Position numbers and translations under genes: made by a program
In this document: positions 24,794-32,803 of the stretch, piece after piece
Position numbering within the stretch: the stretch's first letter is position 1
Layout: the number at the start of each line of letters is the position of its first letter
From: a virus
Virus record (IMG/VR): IMGVR_UViG_3300036851_000592
Location: 1 to 56,092 of that record
Reading direction: 5' to 3' (one strand)
Length of the DNA: 56,092 nucleotides
Notes under the pieces: model-generated
The model's input: only the letters and a program-made list of their open reading frames with translations
Databases searched by the model: none
What the model was told of the DNA's origin: nothing

Positions 24794-25012
24794 GTGATCA
24801 GGATCGACAGGAATATTCCGCTTCCGCCATACAAAGCCAAGGGAAGGAGACCGGGCAACATTTACCCGTTTCGCATGATGGCGATCGGAGATAGCTTTTT
24901 TACCGAGAACGTCCGGGCCTTCAATTCTGTGCCGAATGGATTCGGCCGATGGGAGTCTCGAACGATCGAAGAGAAGGGCAAGCGAGGCATCAGGATTTGG
25001 CGGATCGGCTGA
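24794..25012 (+). CDS. Small phage protein (MIRIDRNIPLPP type)
   Basis: 72 residues with a GTG start two bases after the previous stop. The N-terminus (IDRNIPLPP) and central YPFRMMAIGDSFFTENV fit a small family common in proteobacterial phages, role unknown. CRISPR spacer 4 is identical over 30 bases to 24841-24870 in this gene. A strong terminator follows directly. Confidence 0.65.
   Translation: MIRIDRNIPLPPYKAKGRRPGNIYPFRMMAIGDSFFTENVRAFNSVPNGFGRWESRTIEEKGKRGIRIWRIG
24841..24870 (-). other. Exact self-match of CRISPR spacer 4 (30/30)
   Basis: The first 30 bases of spacer 4 (55590-55619) equal the reverse complement of this stretch. The next two array bases (GG) do not match (TT here), so the repeat probably begins with GG in the later units. 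The 5' flank on the protospacer strand is GCGA and the 3' flank TTGGC. The spacer is antisense to the 24794 gene. Confidence 0.96.
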
Positions 25013-25018
25013 GAAAAA

Positions 25019-25040
25019 GGGGCGCTTTGGCGCCCCTTTC
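25019..25040 (+). terminator. Rho-independent terminator
   Basis: GGGGCGC-TTTG-GCGCCCC followed by TTTC: a perfect 7-bp GC stem with a 4-base loop and short T run. Ends the 24444-25012 pair before the next control element. Confidence 0.8.
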
Positions 25041-25044
25041 CATC

Positions 25045-25153
25045 AAAAAAGCAATGCCATTGCTCCGAATCGACTTGCGCAAAACGGCGATTAGAGCGAT
25101 GTTGTTTTCATTGAACGGGGCAGCGCCCCACCTGAGGAGGACCAGCCGATGAC
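25045..25153 (+). promoter_or_regulatory. 109-bp control element, copy 1 (operator, promoter-like box, leader)
   Basis: Identical over 109 bases to 50087-50195. It starts with A6 and a 15-bp palindrome AGCAATGCCATTGCT (25050-25064). Then comes CTTGCGC, a possible -35, and it ends in a strong ribosome site GAGGAGG before the ATG of the next gene. Both copies end inside the start of a gene beginning MTI, and both sit where a new transcript would begin. Promoter activity is inferred. Confidence 0.75.
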
Positions 25154-25262
25154 AATTTCCCTGATTACCGAGCACCGCGATTGCGCGATGATAGCGGGTG
25201 ACGAAGAAAAGACCGTTGTCGGTCATATCAAGCGGCATGGACGGTCGAGGCCTTCGGCATGA
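25149..25262 (+). CDS. Small ORF behind control element copy 1
   Basis: 37 residues starting MTISLITEHRDCAMIAGDEE, directly behind the strong ribosome site in the 109-bp element. It overlaps the next small ORF by ATGA. Very short and unrecognised. It may be a peptide or the remnant of a longer gene, since the equivalent gene after copy 2 encodes 107 residues. Confidence 0.5.
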   Translation: MTISLITEHRDCAMIAGDEEKTVVGHIKRHGRSRPSA

Positions 25263-25354
25263 GTTCCGAACATTCCTTTGTGAGCCTCGCCGCCGCCGAG
25301 TATTGGCTTCTCGCGATGGTCATCGAGTTCGCGGAACTGAACAAGGAGGCATGA
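25259..25354 (+). CDS. Very small ORF, translationally coupled
   Basis: 31 residues (MSSEHSFVSLAAAEYWLLAM start), helical and partly hydrophobic. Its ATG overlaps the previous stop as ATGA. A ribosome-site-like AAGGAGG lies at its end. No family recognised. Confidence 0.4.
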   Translation: MSSEHSFVSLAAAEYWLLAMVIEFAELNKEA

Positions 25355-25380
25355 AAGGAGGTTCACCTTCGAAGGCGCCC

Positions 25381-25406
25381 AGCCCGGCATTTCCCCTCGC
25401 CGGGCT
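25381..25406. other. Hairpin before the DUF3489 gene
   Basis: AGCCCGGC and GCCGGGCT, 8 bp, enclose a 10-base loop in the leader of the DUF3489 gene. No T tract follows, so an RNA-structure control element is more likely than a terminator. Confidence 0.4.
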
Positions 25407-25462
25407 CAGGGCAGTGCAAGGCCTTCGATGTGAGGGCCGGAACCGAAGAGGGACTAACGACG

Positions 25463-26065
25463 ATGAAACTCTCCGACACTCAACTGGTGATCCTCACCAA
25501 GGCGGCTGGCCGCGATGACGGCTCAGTCTACCCGCTTCCGCGCGGGCTCAAGGATGGCGCGGCGACCCGGGTGCTTAACACCCTGATCAAGACGAAACTC
25601 ATTGAAGAGGTAGAGGCCAAGCGCGGCGAGACCATGTTCCGCGAGACCGGTGATGGTCACGGAGTAACGCTGGTGATCACCAAGCGCGGTCTCGAAGCGA
25701 TCGACGGCGACGGAGGCGACGCGAAGGTGACCGAGCCGAAGACGAAGGCCAAGCCCGCGCCCACGCCAAAGAAGCAGAAGGACGCCGCGAAGACCAAGGC
25801 TGCGGCCCGCGCCGAACGCAAGGCGACGGCCAAGCCGAAGGCGGCCGCCGCCGCCGAGCGCGCCCCGCGCGACTCGAAGCAGGCCAAGATGATCGAAATG
25901 CTAAAACGCCCGAATGGCGCCTCGGTTGACGAGATCGCGGCTGAGTTCGGCTGGCTCAAGCACACGACTCGCGCGGCGGTTTCAGTCGCGGTTCGCAAGC
26001 TCGGGCTCACGTCGACGGCGACGAAGGAAGAGAACCGCGGAACGGTCTACCGGATCGCGGCCTAA
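25463..26065 (+). CDS. DUF3489 protein with C-terminal winged-helix-like domain
   Basis: 200 residues. The first 70 residues (MKLSDTQLVILTKAAGRDDG) look like a winged-helix. A long Lys/Ala/Pro linker follows (about 90-140), resembling histone tails. The C-terminal DUF3489 domain reads SKQAKMIEMLKRPNGASVDE, FGWLKHTTRAAVSVAVRKLG and RGTVYRIAA. The family occurs widely in alphaproteobacteria and their phages and probably binds DNA. The start at 25463 is chosen over an upstream in-frame codon. A transcription or nucleoid role is likely. Confidence 0.85.
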   Translation: MKLSDTQLVILTKAAGRDDGSVYPLPRGLKDGAATRVLNTLIKTKLIEEVEAKRGETMFRETGDGHGVTLVITKRGLEAIDGDGGDAKVTEPKTKAKPAPTPKKQKDAAKTKAAARAERKATAKPKAAAAAERAPRDSKQAKMIEMLKRPNGASVDEIAAEFGWLKHTTRAAVSVAVRKLGLTSTATKEENRGTVYRIAA

Positions 26066-26071
26066 TCAATC

Positions 26072-26097
26072 GGGGCGGCCAAGCGCCGCCCCATTTT
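26072..26097 (+). terminator. Hairpin terminator after the DUF3489 gene
   Basis: GGGGCGGC-CAAGC-GCCGCCCC followed by ATTTTC. An 8-bp perfect stem and short T run right after the DUF3489 stop. The next gene has its own ribosome site 17 bases on, so termination may be partial. Confidence 0.65.
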
Positions 26098-26122
26098 CTC
26101 TCTCACACACAGGAGTTTCCAA

Positions 26123-26335
26123 ATGAACGATGTTAAGATCCGCTGGGATCAGACTTCATATGACACGAGCGGTCGCTTGGCTGATGTGATCGGCGGTCGA
26201 CTGCTCGTCAAGCGCTCGCGCCCGCGCGCCCGCACATTCGATGGGAAGTTCAACGGTCGATTCCTTGGCTGCTGGCCTTCACGCGATGAAGCCATGGCGG
26301 CCGTTGAACGCATATATCGGGAGGGTTTGCTATGA
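26123..26335 (+). CDS. Hypothetical small protein
   Basis: 70 residues starting MNDVKIRWDQTSYDTSGRLA, with CAGGAG eight bases upstream. It is basic and mixed alpha/beta, ending in a helix (DEAMAAVERIYREGLL). ATGA overlap with the next gene shows coupling. Function unknown. Confidence 0.6.
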   Translation: MNDVKIRWDQTSYDTSGRLADVIGGRLLVKRSRPRARTFDGKFNGRFLGCWPSRDEAMAAVERIYREGLL

Positions 26336-26529
26336 CTTCCTACCGCCGCGTGATCAATCTTCACCTGATGACCTCGCCTTCGCCTGACGGCTTGCCGCGC
26401 TACAAGTGCGTCGCCACCACGAACACTCACGAGCCCGCCGTTGGCGCGATCCTGACCGAGGACGAAGTCAAGGAATGGCTCGAGAAGGTCGCGCGACCAA
26501 GCGAAAATCTCACCATCAATTTCAGGTGA
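26332..26529 (+). CDS. Hypothetical small protein, end of the island
   Basis: 65 residues starting MTSYRRVINLHLMTSPSPDG. Beta-rich N-terminus and a short helix EDEVKEWLEKVARP. Its stop lies three bases from the convergent terminase stop, so the two transcripts would meet here. Confidence 0.6.
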   Translation: MTSYRRVINLHLMTSPSPDGLPRYKCVATTNTHEPAVGAILTEDEVKEWLEKVARPSENLTINFR

Positions 26530-26532
26530 CGA

Positions 26533-28467
26533 TCAGCGCATCATGAATCTTGAGCGGCTCTGCACGGGCCGCTTTTTCTGTTGCGAAGGCCTGAGCGGCG
26601 CCGCCGCGTTGGCAACGACGAACATGCCTTCGTCATCGGACGGCCGCTCAGCCTCCTCGGAATGGCGCTTGGCGTCCTCTTTCATCGCAGCCTCTTGCAT
26701 GAGGCGCTGAACCTTGCCCCAATGAATGACCATCGATCTGAGCGCGGCGAAGGCGTAGACGCGGCAATCGAGCGCTTCGTTCCGCTGACCGGGTTTCGGT
26801 TCCCAAGATCGCACCTTGATGCCGCGAACCAAAGTCCACACGGCTTGCTCAGCGGTCATCTGCTCATACCATGCCGGGTCACGGCCCATCGGGAAATGGC
26901 AATAGCCGGGCCCGGGATTTTTAATGCGCAAGCGCCCGAAGATAATGTCCTTCGCCCCGTCGACGCCAATGCCGAAAAGGTTGTCGATCTTGCCTTTGTT
27001 ATTCTTGATGTTGAATTTCGGCCAGATCGGCCGGCCGGGCCCGGGCATGCCCTTGATCGCGTTGATGCGGCGGCCTTCCTTGTAGCGCACGAAGTTATAG
27101 ACGGCGTCGGTGAAGTGACCGGAGTCTATGCACGTTGCCTGAACCGGAAGCATGCGGCCGCCGGCGACGCGGGTCGGCCGCCTCAGATATTCGTCAAGAT
27201 CATCCCAGGGCGCTGGCGTCGAGAGATCGCCATAGATCACCTCGTGATCGAGCGACCAGGATTCCTCCTCAAGGCCCCAGCCAACGCGCTCGATCTCAAG
27301 GCGATCGCCCTGAACGTCGACTCCGCATGTGACCACCAGCACCGAGCCCGGCACGCCCTTCTCCCATTTCTCAGCCTGGGCGCGCTTGTGGAGCGCGTGA
27401 TGGTCAACTGTCTCGCCGCGGTCCTCCCACGTTTCGGCCATGACGGTATTCACGAACACCTGCATGAGGTAGGGATCGCCCTGAGCCGCGTGCCATTGCT
27501 TGACGACATCGGCCAGCTTGATCCACGGTGAGTACCATTGCGGGATATCGAAGCCCGCGATGCCTTCGCGCGGGCGCTGGCTTCGCCATTCGCCTTTCTG
27601 ATCGGCGTCCCAGCGCTGCTGATCGGTCCATGACGCCTTGCATTCCTCTTCGCAGCATTGATACCGCGCCGAGGCGTAGACCGGCTTGCCGTTCGCGTCC
27701 TTATCGTATTTCACCTGAGCCCAATTGAGCACCTGGAAAGAGCCGCACTTCCAACAGGGCACCCAGCGCTGAGCCTTGTCGCTCGCTTCATATTCTCGTT
27801 CCACAACACTCGCTCCTTTGATACCGGGTGACGAGCCGATGAACGTCTTGGCGTTCCAGAAATTGGTTTGCCGTTGGCGCGCGAGCGTGAGCGGGTCGCC
27901 CTCGGCCATCTTGCCGGCGCCGGCGGAACGCTGCCAGCGGTCCACTTCGTCCGCGAGCAGGATGCGAATCGGCCGGCTGGCGAGGCCCGAGGGAACGTTG
28001 GCCCCGACGAGCGCCATGTAGCCGCCGGGGAATGACTTCGAACGAATCGTGCCCTTGCTCGAGCGCGACTTCGTCTCGCCGACGCGATCGAGCACTTCCG
28101 GGTTGTCGCGAATCATCGGCTCGAGGCGCTGCTTTGACCATTCGCGCGCCGCCTCAAGCTCAGGCATGACGAGCAGGATCGGACCCGGGTCTTGATGCAC
28201 ATGGTAGCCGAAGGCGTTCAGCAATAGCTGCGTGAAGCCGACTTGCGTGCCCTTCTTGACCACGACGGTGTGCACCGAGGGATCGGTCCACGCATCCATG
28301 ATGTCTTGAAGGTAGGGCGCGCGGGACGTTTCCCACTGGCCAGGCTCGGCCGAGTCCTCAGGCGAAAGCTGCCGATACTGATCGGACCATTCGGAGAGCG
28401 TCAGTCTTGACGAAGGCTTGAAGCCAGCGAAAAAGAACTGCTCAAGCTGCCTTGTTGATTCTTGCAC
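26533..28467 (-). CDS. Terminase large subunit (gpA family)
   Basis: 644 residues of the gpA family (PF05876). The ATPase has the deviant Walker A VVVKKGTQVGFTQLLLNAF and Walker B ILLADEVDRW. A zinc-binding CWKCGSF/CCEEECKASW segment lies near residue 240. The C-terminal nuclease begins near VVTCGVDVQGDRLEIERVGW, and SGHFTDAVYNFV follows. It packages DNA into the prohead with the small subunit. The gene is separated from the portal by the plus-strand island, an uncommon arrangement. Confidence 0.93.
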   Translation of the reverse strand: MQESTRQLEQFFFAGFKPSSRLTLSEWSDQYRQLSPEDSAEPGQWETSRAPYLQDIMDAWTDPSVHTVVVKKGTQVGFTQLLLNAFGYHVHQDPGPILLVMPELEAAREWSKQRLEPMIRDNPEVLDRVGETKSRSSKGTIRSKSFPGGYMALVGANVPSGLASRPIRILLADEVDRWQRSAGAGKMAEGDPLTLARQRQTNFWNAKTFIGSSPGIKGASVVEREYEASDKAQRWVPCWKCGSFQVLNWAQVKYDKDANGKPVYASARYQCCEEECKASWTDQQRWDADQKGEWRSQRPREGIAGFDIPQWYSPWIKLADVVKQWHAAQGDPYLMQVFVNTVMAETWEDRGETVDHHALHKRAQAEKWEKGVPGSVLVVTCGVDVQGDRLEIERVGWGLEEESWSLDHEVIYGDLSTPAPWDDLDEYLRRPTRVAGGRMLPVQATCIDSGHFTDAVYNFVRYKEGRRINAIKGMPGPGRPIWPKFNIKNNKGKIDNLFGIGVDGAKDIIFGRLRIKNPGPGYCHFPMGRDPAWYEQMTAEQAVWTLVRGIKVRSWEPKPGQRNEALDCRVYAFAALRSMVIHWGKVQRLMQEAAMKEDAKRHSEEAERPSDDEGMFVVANAAAPLRPSQQKKRPVQSRSRFMMR

Positions 28468-28936
28468 GATCCGCCTTTGCCAATGCTGAGAGGCTTTCCA
28501 TCGCCTTGTCGATCTCGGCGCGGATCATAGCTTCTTTTTGCGCGATGGTAAGTCCGTCATGCAATCGGGGCGCGAGTTTCGTCGGGATCGCATAGAGCTT
28601 CGAGCGAGCGATGCTCGTTGCCAGCGCGATCATTTCCTTGAGTTCCCCAAGCGGCGCATATTCGCCCTTAAGAATGGCGAGTTCCATTTCCGCCGTCTCG
28701 GTAGCCGCGCGCCGCTTGCGGTCACTCCAGGAATCCTGACTGGCATCGGCCTTCAGCGCGCGCTGGCGCAGGAACTTGATATAGCCTTGAACTGATCGAA
28801 CGAGATCAAAGCGGCCGCGTTCGGTCTTCACCAGCACGCCTTCGGCAACAAGCTGGTGGACGCGCTGCACGGACAAGTCAAGCAATTGGACGATGACCGC
28901 GATCGGATACGATGCGGATGGTGCTTTGTCAGCCAT
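28442..28936 (-). CDS. Terminase small subunit (Nu1-like)
   Basis: 164 residues. An N-terminal helix-turn-helix (IAVIVQLLDLSVQRVHQLVA) is followed by EGVLVKTERGRFDLVRSVQG, the Nu1-type DNA-binding layout. A long helical C-terminal part should contact the large subunit. It recognises the packaging site. The stop overlaps the large subunit start. Confidence 0.85.
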   Translation of the reverse strand: MADKAPSASYPIAVIVQLLDLSVQRVHQLVAEGVLVKTERGRFDLVRSVQGYIKFLRQRALKADASQDSWSDRKRRAATETAEMELAILKGEYAPLGELKEMIALATSIARSKLYAIPTKLAPRLHDGLTIAQKEAMIRAEIDKAMESLSALAKADRARINKAA

Positions 28937-28945
28937 GACGCGATC

Positions 28946-29149
28946 CTAGAAGCACGCATCGCATGAGCAATGAGGCTGCTTGCCGCTATTGCAATACTCC
29001 GAGGCGTCATGCGGCGGATGGAAGCTCACCCCGGCGGCGCGCTCGCGATCACAATAGGCGCATTCGCCGGGCGGTGCCTTGTCACGGCGGCCGCCGATTG
29101 GTGTCTGGATCGTCAGTCGTCGTTTTTGAGAACGAGACATCTTCTCCAT
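28946..29149 (-). CDS. Small zinc-binding protein
   Basis: 67 residues starting MEKMSRSQKRRLTIQTPIGG, with GAGGAG seven bases upstream of the ATG at 29149. Cysteine pairs CAYC and C..C in HCSCDACF suggest zinc binding. Basic N-terminus. Possibly a nucleic-acid-binding accessory of packaging; not assigned to a family. Confidence 0.55.
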   Translation of the reverse strand: MEKMSRSQKRRLTIQTPIGGRRDKAPPGECAYCDRERAAGVSFHPPHDASEYCNSGKQPHCSCDACF

Positions 29150-29160
29150 GCGTTCACTCC

Positions 29161-29703
29161 TCATGAAGCGGCAAGCCGTGCCGCGCGGTTTTCGAATTGC
29201 GCAGCCTCGAGCACGACGCGCGCGCGAGGCCATGCGATTTTCAGTTGCCCGACGACTGTACGCCCTTGAAGCTTGACGTTGAACTGGTCTTTGGGATCAT
29301 CGAAGTCGCCGATAATCGCTGACAGCACCGAGTGCTCGTTCGGAAATCTCCACGGACCATCAGCATGAAGAGAGCGCAATCGCGGGCAAAGCACCTTGGC
29401 ATGATCAGCGCACGCCCGGTGAAGCGGCGCCTCCGTCGTCATAAACCATCCCTCGTGGAACTGTCCGAGCTTGAACCACCAGCGATTCGAAGGCGGTGTC
29501 GGCTGACCGCAGACCGTGCAGATGAGCGCGGCGACTGAACGGCGCTGCCTGACCGGGTGAGGCTTCGCGAAGATGGGCTTGCCCTGGCCGGGCTTGTGAG
29601 GACACCAGACCGCCAAGCGCCCGTCTACCCAGCGGCACGGCCGGATTTCGTAGTCCAGCTCGCCGGTCCACATCGCATTCCAAGGGACGAGCGGGAGCGC
29701 CAT
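29161..29703 (-). CDS. Hypothetical protein with a Cys pair
   Basis: 180 residues (MALPLVPWNAMWTGELDYEI). CTVCGQPTP near residue 63 and a later HRACADHAKVLC group could bind zinc. Trp-rich middle (RWWFKLGQFHEGWF). Located upstream of the terminase in the minus operon. No family recognised. Confidence 0.6.
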   Translation of the reverse strand: MALPLVPWNAMWTGELDYEIRPCRWVDGRLAVWCPHKPGQGKPIFAKPHPVRQRRSVAALICTVCGQPTPPSNRWWFKLGQFHEGWFMTTEAPLHRACADHAKVLCPRLRSLHADGPWRFPNEHSVLSAIIGDFDDPKDQFNVKLQGRTVVGQLKIAWPRARVVLEAAQFENRAARLAAS

Positions 29704-30002
29704 TACATCTCGTCCACGATAATGGCCTTGACCGGGAACGTGCTGCCAGTGCGCGTTTTCTTTCGTAAGTTGTGGTGGCCGGCTTCCTTCCAGTCCGTGT
29801 ACGTCATGCGCTTGCGCCTCACGAGGCCCTCGACGGTGGTGGTTCCGAAATACGGGCGCGGGATTCCATCGCTGCCAAGATCAGCGTTGCTCGGCGACCA
29901 GAAGCCGCCGGGGTGACGGATGAGTGTGCCATCGCCGCCGGCGATCGCCGCATCAAGCGCGCGCTGCATTTCCCTGCTGATCTCTTTCGGCCAGGGTGCC
30001 AT
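29703..30002 (-). CDS. Hypothetical protein
   Basis: 99 residues (MAPWPKEISREMQRALDAAI). The middle, GGFWSPSNADLGSDGIPRPY, and TTTVEGLVRRKRMTY suggest a small mixed fold with a winged-helix-like C-terminal half. Start and stop overlap neighbours by one base. Function unknown. Confidence 0.6.
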   Translation of the reverse strand: MAPWPKEISREMQRALDAAIAGGDGTLIRHPGGFWSPSNADLGSDGIPRPYFGTTTVEGLVRRKRMTYTDWKEAGHHNLRKKTRTGSTFPVKAIIVDEM

Positions 30003-30190
30003 TATATTTCGTCCTTCGGGATCAGGCGATACTCACACAGGCCATATCCATCAAATACCCGTTCGATCCATTCGAGCCAGACTCCATCATTCGTGCCCGT
30101 GATTCTGACCGGATGCCACGCGAACCATGGATGCCACTCCAGCCTTGCCAGACAGCGCTCCCTTTCATCCAAGCCAAGCTTCAGTCTCAC
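30002..30190 (-). CDS. Hypothetical small protein
   Basis: 62 residues (MRLKLGLDERERCLARLEWH), Trp-rich in the middle. Overlaps both neighbours, forming part of a tightly packed minus-strand operon. No family seen. Confidence 0.55.
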   Translation of the reverse strand: MRLKLGLDERERCLARLEWHPWFAWHPVRITGTNDGVWLEWIERVFDGYGLCEYRLIPKDEI

Positions 30191-30441
30191 TTTTCGTTCT
30201 CCACCTTTTTGAGGGCTGCATACATCAGCCCGACAAGATTGAAGTTACCGTAGAGCAATGTTTGGGGAATGAATGCTCCATCAAGGTGATGCATCGTGCC
30301 ATCGGCATTGTCGGGAATGGCTACCGGGAGCGAACGCTGGAAATCTCCCTTGTGAGAAGGAAGCGCCTCTTGCCATTCGTCGATGCTGTCATAGAAGGCC
30401 TTCGCTAGAGCCTCAGCGCGCTTTTGCCGTTCGGTGGTCAT
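30187..30441 (-). CDS. Hypothetical small protein
   Basis: 84 residues (MTTERQKRAEALAKAFYDSI), helical N-terminus, then a mixed region GDFQRSLPVAIPDNADGTMH. ATGA overlap with both neighbours. Function unknown. Confidence 0.55.
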   Translation of the reverse strand: MTTERQKRAEALAKAFYDSIDEWQEALPSHKGDFQRSLPVAIPDNADGTMHHLDGAFIPQTLLYGNFNLVGLMYAALKKVENEK

Positions 30442-30644
30442 CGCTCTTCTCGCAGGATCGCGCGGCCGTGGTCTGTTATGCGCACAAATTGCACCGGGCG
30501 GCTGCTCGGGCTCGGGATATAACAGAAGTCGGCAAGCCCGTCGTCTCGCAGCCGCTGAACGACGCCCGGGTTTAGCTCCTGAGCGGGCACGGTAGCCTCG
30601 GCAAGTTCCCTCAAGGCGTCACGCGATGCCGGTTTCAGTTTCAT
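30438..30644 (-). CDS. Small winged-helix-like protein
   Basis: 68 residues (MKLKPASRDALRELAEATVP). Helices followed by a VQRLRDDGLADFCYI recognition-like segment and a C-terminal strand/helix, VQFVRITDHGRAILREER, as in small winged-helix regulators. It may bind DNA. Directly precedes the terminase-side genes in the operon and overlaps the methyltransferase stop. Confidence 0.5.
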   Translation of the reverse strand: MKLKPASRDALRELAEATVPAQELNPGVVQRLRDDGLADFCYIPSPSSRPVQFVRITDHGRAILREER

Positions 30645-31924
30645 CGTTTTACTCCTTTACGCTTGAGCCTCTGTGTTCGAGCATCGAGGCCTTGGCCCGA
30701 GTCCTCGTGCTTAGCCTTGCGGCCGGTAAAAACTTCCCACCTTCTGACCGCCATGTCGACATAGACGGGATCAAGCTCGATCGCGTGGACGATGCGCCCG
30801 GTCATTTCGCCGGCGATGATCGTCGTGCCGCTTCCGCAAAACGGATCATAGATGTGGTCGCCGCCCTTCGAGTTGTTCTCGATCGGACGGCGCATGCACT
30901 CGACCGGCTTTTGCGTCGAGTGATTGGTGCGGCCATCATCGGTCTCGCCCTGCGTCGCATGCATCATCGGTATTTCCCAAACCGTCGCCTGCTTGCGATC
31001 GCCTGACCAGTGACCGGTCCGGCCTTCGCGGACCGCATACCAGCATGGCTCGTGTTGCCAATGATAATCGCCGCGGCCGATGGCAAAGTTATTCTTCGTC
31101 CAGATGATTTGAGAACGGATGATGAAGCCCGATGCCAACAGCCCGTTGGCGACGTCAGGCGCGTACACGCCGGCGTGCCAGACATAGGCGACATCGCCCG
31201 GGAACAGGGCCCACGCCTCGCGCCAGTCTTTGCGATCATCGTTCTCGACTTTGCCCAGCGCGTGGTTGCCGGTGCTGAATCGCTTTCCACTCTTTTTGTG
31301 AAACCGCTCAGCCTTCGGCCGCCAGCTTGCGTCATAGGCTACGCCGTAAGGCGGGTCGGTCACCATCAAGTGCGGCCGCGCCTTGCCCATCGCGAGTTCG
31401 ACGACGGCCGCCTTGGTCGCATCGCCGCAGACGAGCCGATGCGAGCCGAGCAGCCAAACATCGCCGGGCTCGACACCGATCGCCGCGCGCGGCTCAGGAA
31501 CCTCGTCCGCTTCACTTTCAGAGCCGATTGATCTCGCCAGCGAGGCCGCGAGTTCGCCCGGATCAAACCCGGTCAGATCGAGATTGAAGCCATCGACCTG
31601 GAGCCCCGCAAGCTCAGCCGCGAGCTTGTCCAAATCCCACTCCGCTTCCTCGCCGGTGCGGTTATCGGCGATGCGATAGGCGCGTGCCTGAGCGGGTGTC
31701 AGGTCTTTTGCGACGTGAACGGGAATCTCTTTCATTCCCAGGCTTTTCGCCGCTTCCCATCGCGTATGCCCGACGATGATCACGCGCTTGCGATCGACAA
31801 CGATCGGCTGACGCCATCCGAATTCCTTGAGCGCGCCGGCGACCTTGGCCACAGCGCTCTCGTTTCGGCGTGGATTGTTCGGGTACGGAGCGATGGAACC
31901 GATGGGAACTAAGGCGACATCCAT
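30641..31924 (-). CDS. ParB-domain DNA methyltransferase
   Basis: 427 residues. N-terminal ParB/Srx-like domain (MDVALVPIGSIAPYPNNPRR; VIIVGHTRWEAAKSLGMKEI). The C-terminal N6-adenine or N4-cytosine methyltransferase has motif IV LMVTDPPYGVAYD near residue 190 and motif I DPFCGSGTTIIAGEMTGR near 367, the order of the beta group. Such fusions are frequent in phages. It may protect phage DNA from host restriction or mark it. The specificity is not readable from sequence. Confidence 0.9.
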   Translation of the reverse strand: MDVALVPIGSIAPYPNNPRRNESAVAKVAGALKEFGWRQPIVVDRKRVIIVGHTRWEAAKSLGMKEIPVHVAKDLTPAQARAYRIADNRTGEEAEWDLDKLAAELAGLQVDGFNLDLTGFDPGELAASLARSIGSESEADEVPEPRAAIGVEPGDVWLLGSHRLVCGDATKAAVVELAMGKARPHLMVTDPPYGVAYDASWRPKAERFHKKSGKRFSTGNHALGKVENDDRKDWREAWALFPGDVAYVWHAGVYAPDVANGLLASGFIIRSQIIWTKNNFAIGRGDYHWQHEPCWYAVREGRTGHWSGDRKQATVWEIPMMHATQGETDDGRTNHSTQKPVECMRRPIENNSKGGDHIYDPFCGSGTTIIAGEMTGRIVHAIELDPVYVDMAVRRWEVFTGRKAKHEDSGQGLDARTQRLKRKGVKR

Positions 31925-32101
31925 GTACAGTAAAATCCAAAATTCAAAATTCGAAATCTAGCGGCGAATCGAGCTGGCGAATTACCCTCGATGGTGCGGT
32001 GCGGGGGGCCCCACCTCGTTTGTTTTGCAGCGCGACATCCTTCGTTCGCAAGAGCGAAATGGGTAGGGCCATATGCGCAACGGCACTGCGACATGGCGAC
32101 G
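31925..32101. other. Short intergenic region
   Basis: 177 bases between two minus-strand genes. It contains an AT-rich stretch with AAAATTC repeated in tandem at 31936-31950, and a G6C4 stretch with partial dyad symmetry near 32007. It may hold the promoter of the methyltransferase gene. I see no coding potential. Confidence 0.4.
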
Positions 32102-32803
32102 TCAAGGTCTCGCCGTTGCGATAGCGTCACGCACTGAGGCGCGCAAGGTCGGGCCTATAACCGCGCGCACGGTCTTCGTCACGTTCGCCCTGAACCCTAG
32201 CTGCGGCCTGTAGCTCGCCGTGCGCTCGAGCGCCACGAGGAAGCTCAACGTCGTTGCGCCGCGCGCCGCTGAGCCGCCTAGCTTCTTGCCGGCGCCCTTG
32301 AGCTTGAGCGCACCCTTCGTGCCGCTAGAACCGTCACGGCGCTTGCCGCGCTTGGGCCTCGCGTAGATGCCAGGCGGAAGATGAGCGGTGCGCCCCTTGC
32401 CCGTTGAGACGAACACGTCGCTTCGCTGTACGAGCGATTTGATTTTGCCTTTCGGGATGTTGCCGAATGCATTGACGGGCTGATCGACGGGCACGGTGAT
32501 CGGCCGCCCGGGCTTGGGCGCGCGCTGGCCACCGGTCTCGGCGATCTCCAAGTAGCGCGACTGGATGTCCTTCACGATCACCCAAGCCGTGAGGTTCTCG
32601 CGAGTCGCAGGAATGATCGCGATGCCGCTTTGCGTGAACGGTGTTGGACGATCGAGCGTGAAGCGCATCTGCGGCTCGAACTCCTTGGCCGCGATTCTCG
32701 CCGTTTGCGTGAGACCTCGGGCGAGGCCAAACCGGATATTGCGCTCGACTCGATGGAGATCCCGATTCGTTGGGCCAGCGTCGACTCGGCCGGGAATCAG
32801 CAT
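32102..32803 (-). CDS. Hypothetical basic protein, possibly gpZ/gp10-like
   Basis: 233 residues, strongly basic. It begins MLIPGRVDAGPTNRDLHRVE, with FGLARGLTQTARIAAKEFEP, which recalls head-tail or minor tail Z-type proteins (basic helix, then beta strands). The middle has VPVDQPVNAFGNIPKGKI. The location in the replication/modification block is unusual for a virion protein. Its ATG overlaps the stop of a Tat-signal gene. Low certainty on function. Confidence 0.5.
   Translation of the reverse strand: MLIPGRVDAGPTNRDLHRVERNIRFGLARGLTQTARIAAKEFEPQMRFTLDRPTPFTQSGIAIIPATRENLTAWVIVKDIQSRYLEIAETGGQRAPKPGRPITVPVDQPVNAFGNIPKGKIKSLVQRSDVFVSTGKGRTAHLPPGIYARPKRGKRRDGSSGTKGALKLKGAGKKLGGSAARGATTLSFLVALERTASYRPQLGFRANVTKTVRAVIGPTLRASVRDAIATARP

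Noticed and set aside
25351-25518. ORF MKGGSPSKAPSPAF
   Set aside because: It runs through the hairpin into the DUF3489 gene and is mostly out-of-frame sequence.
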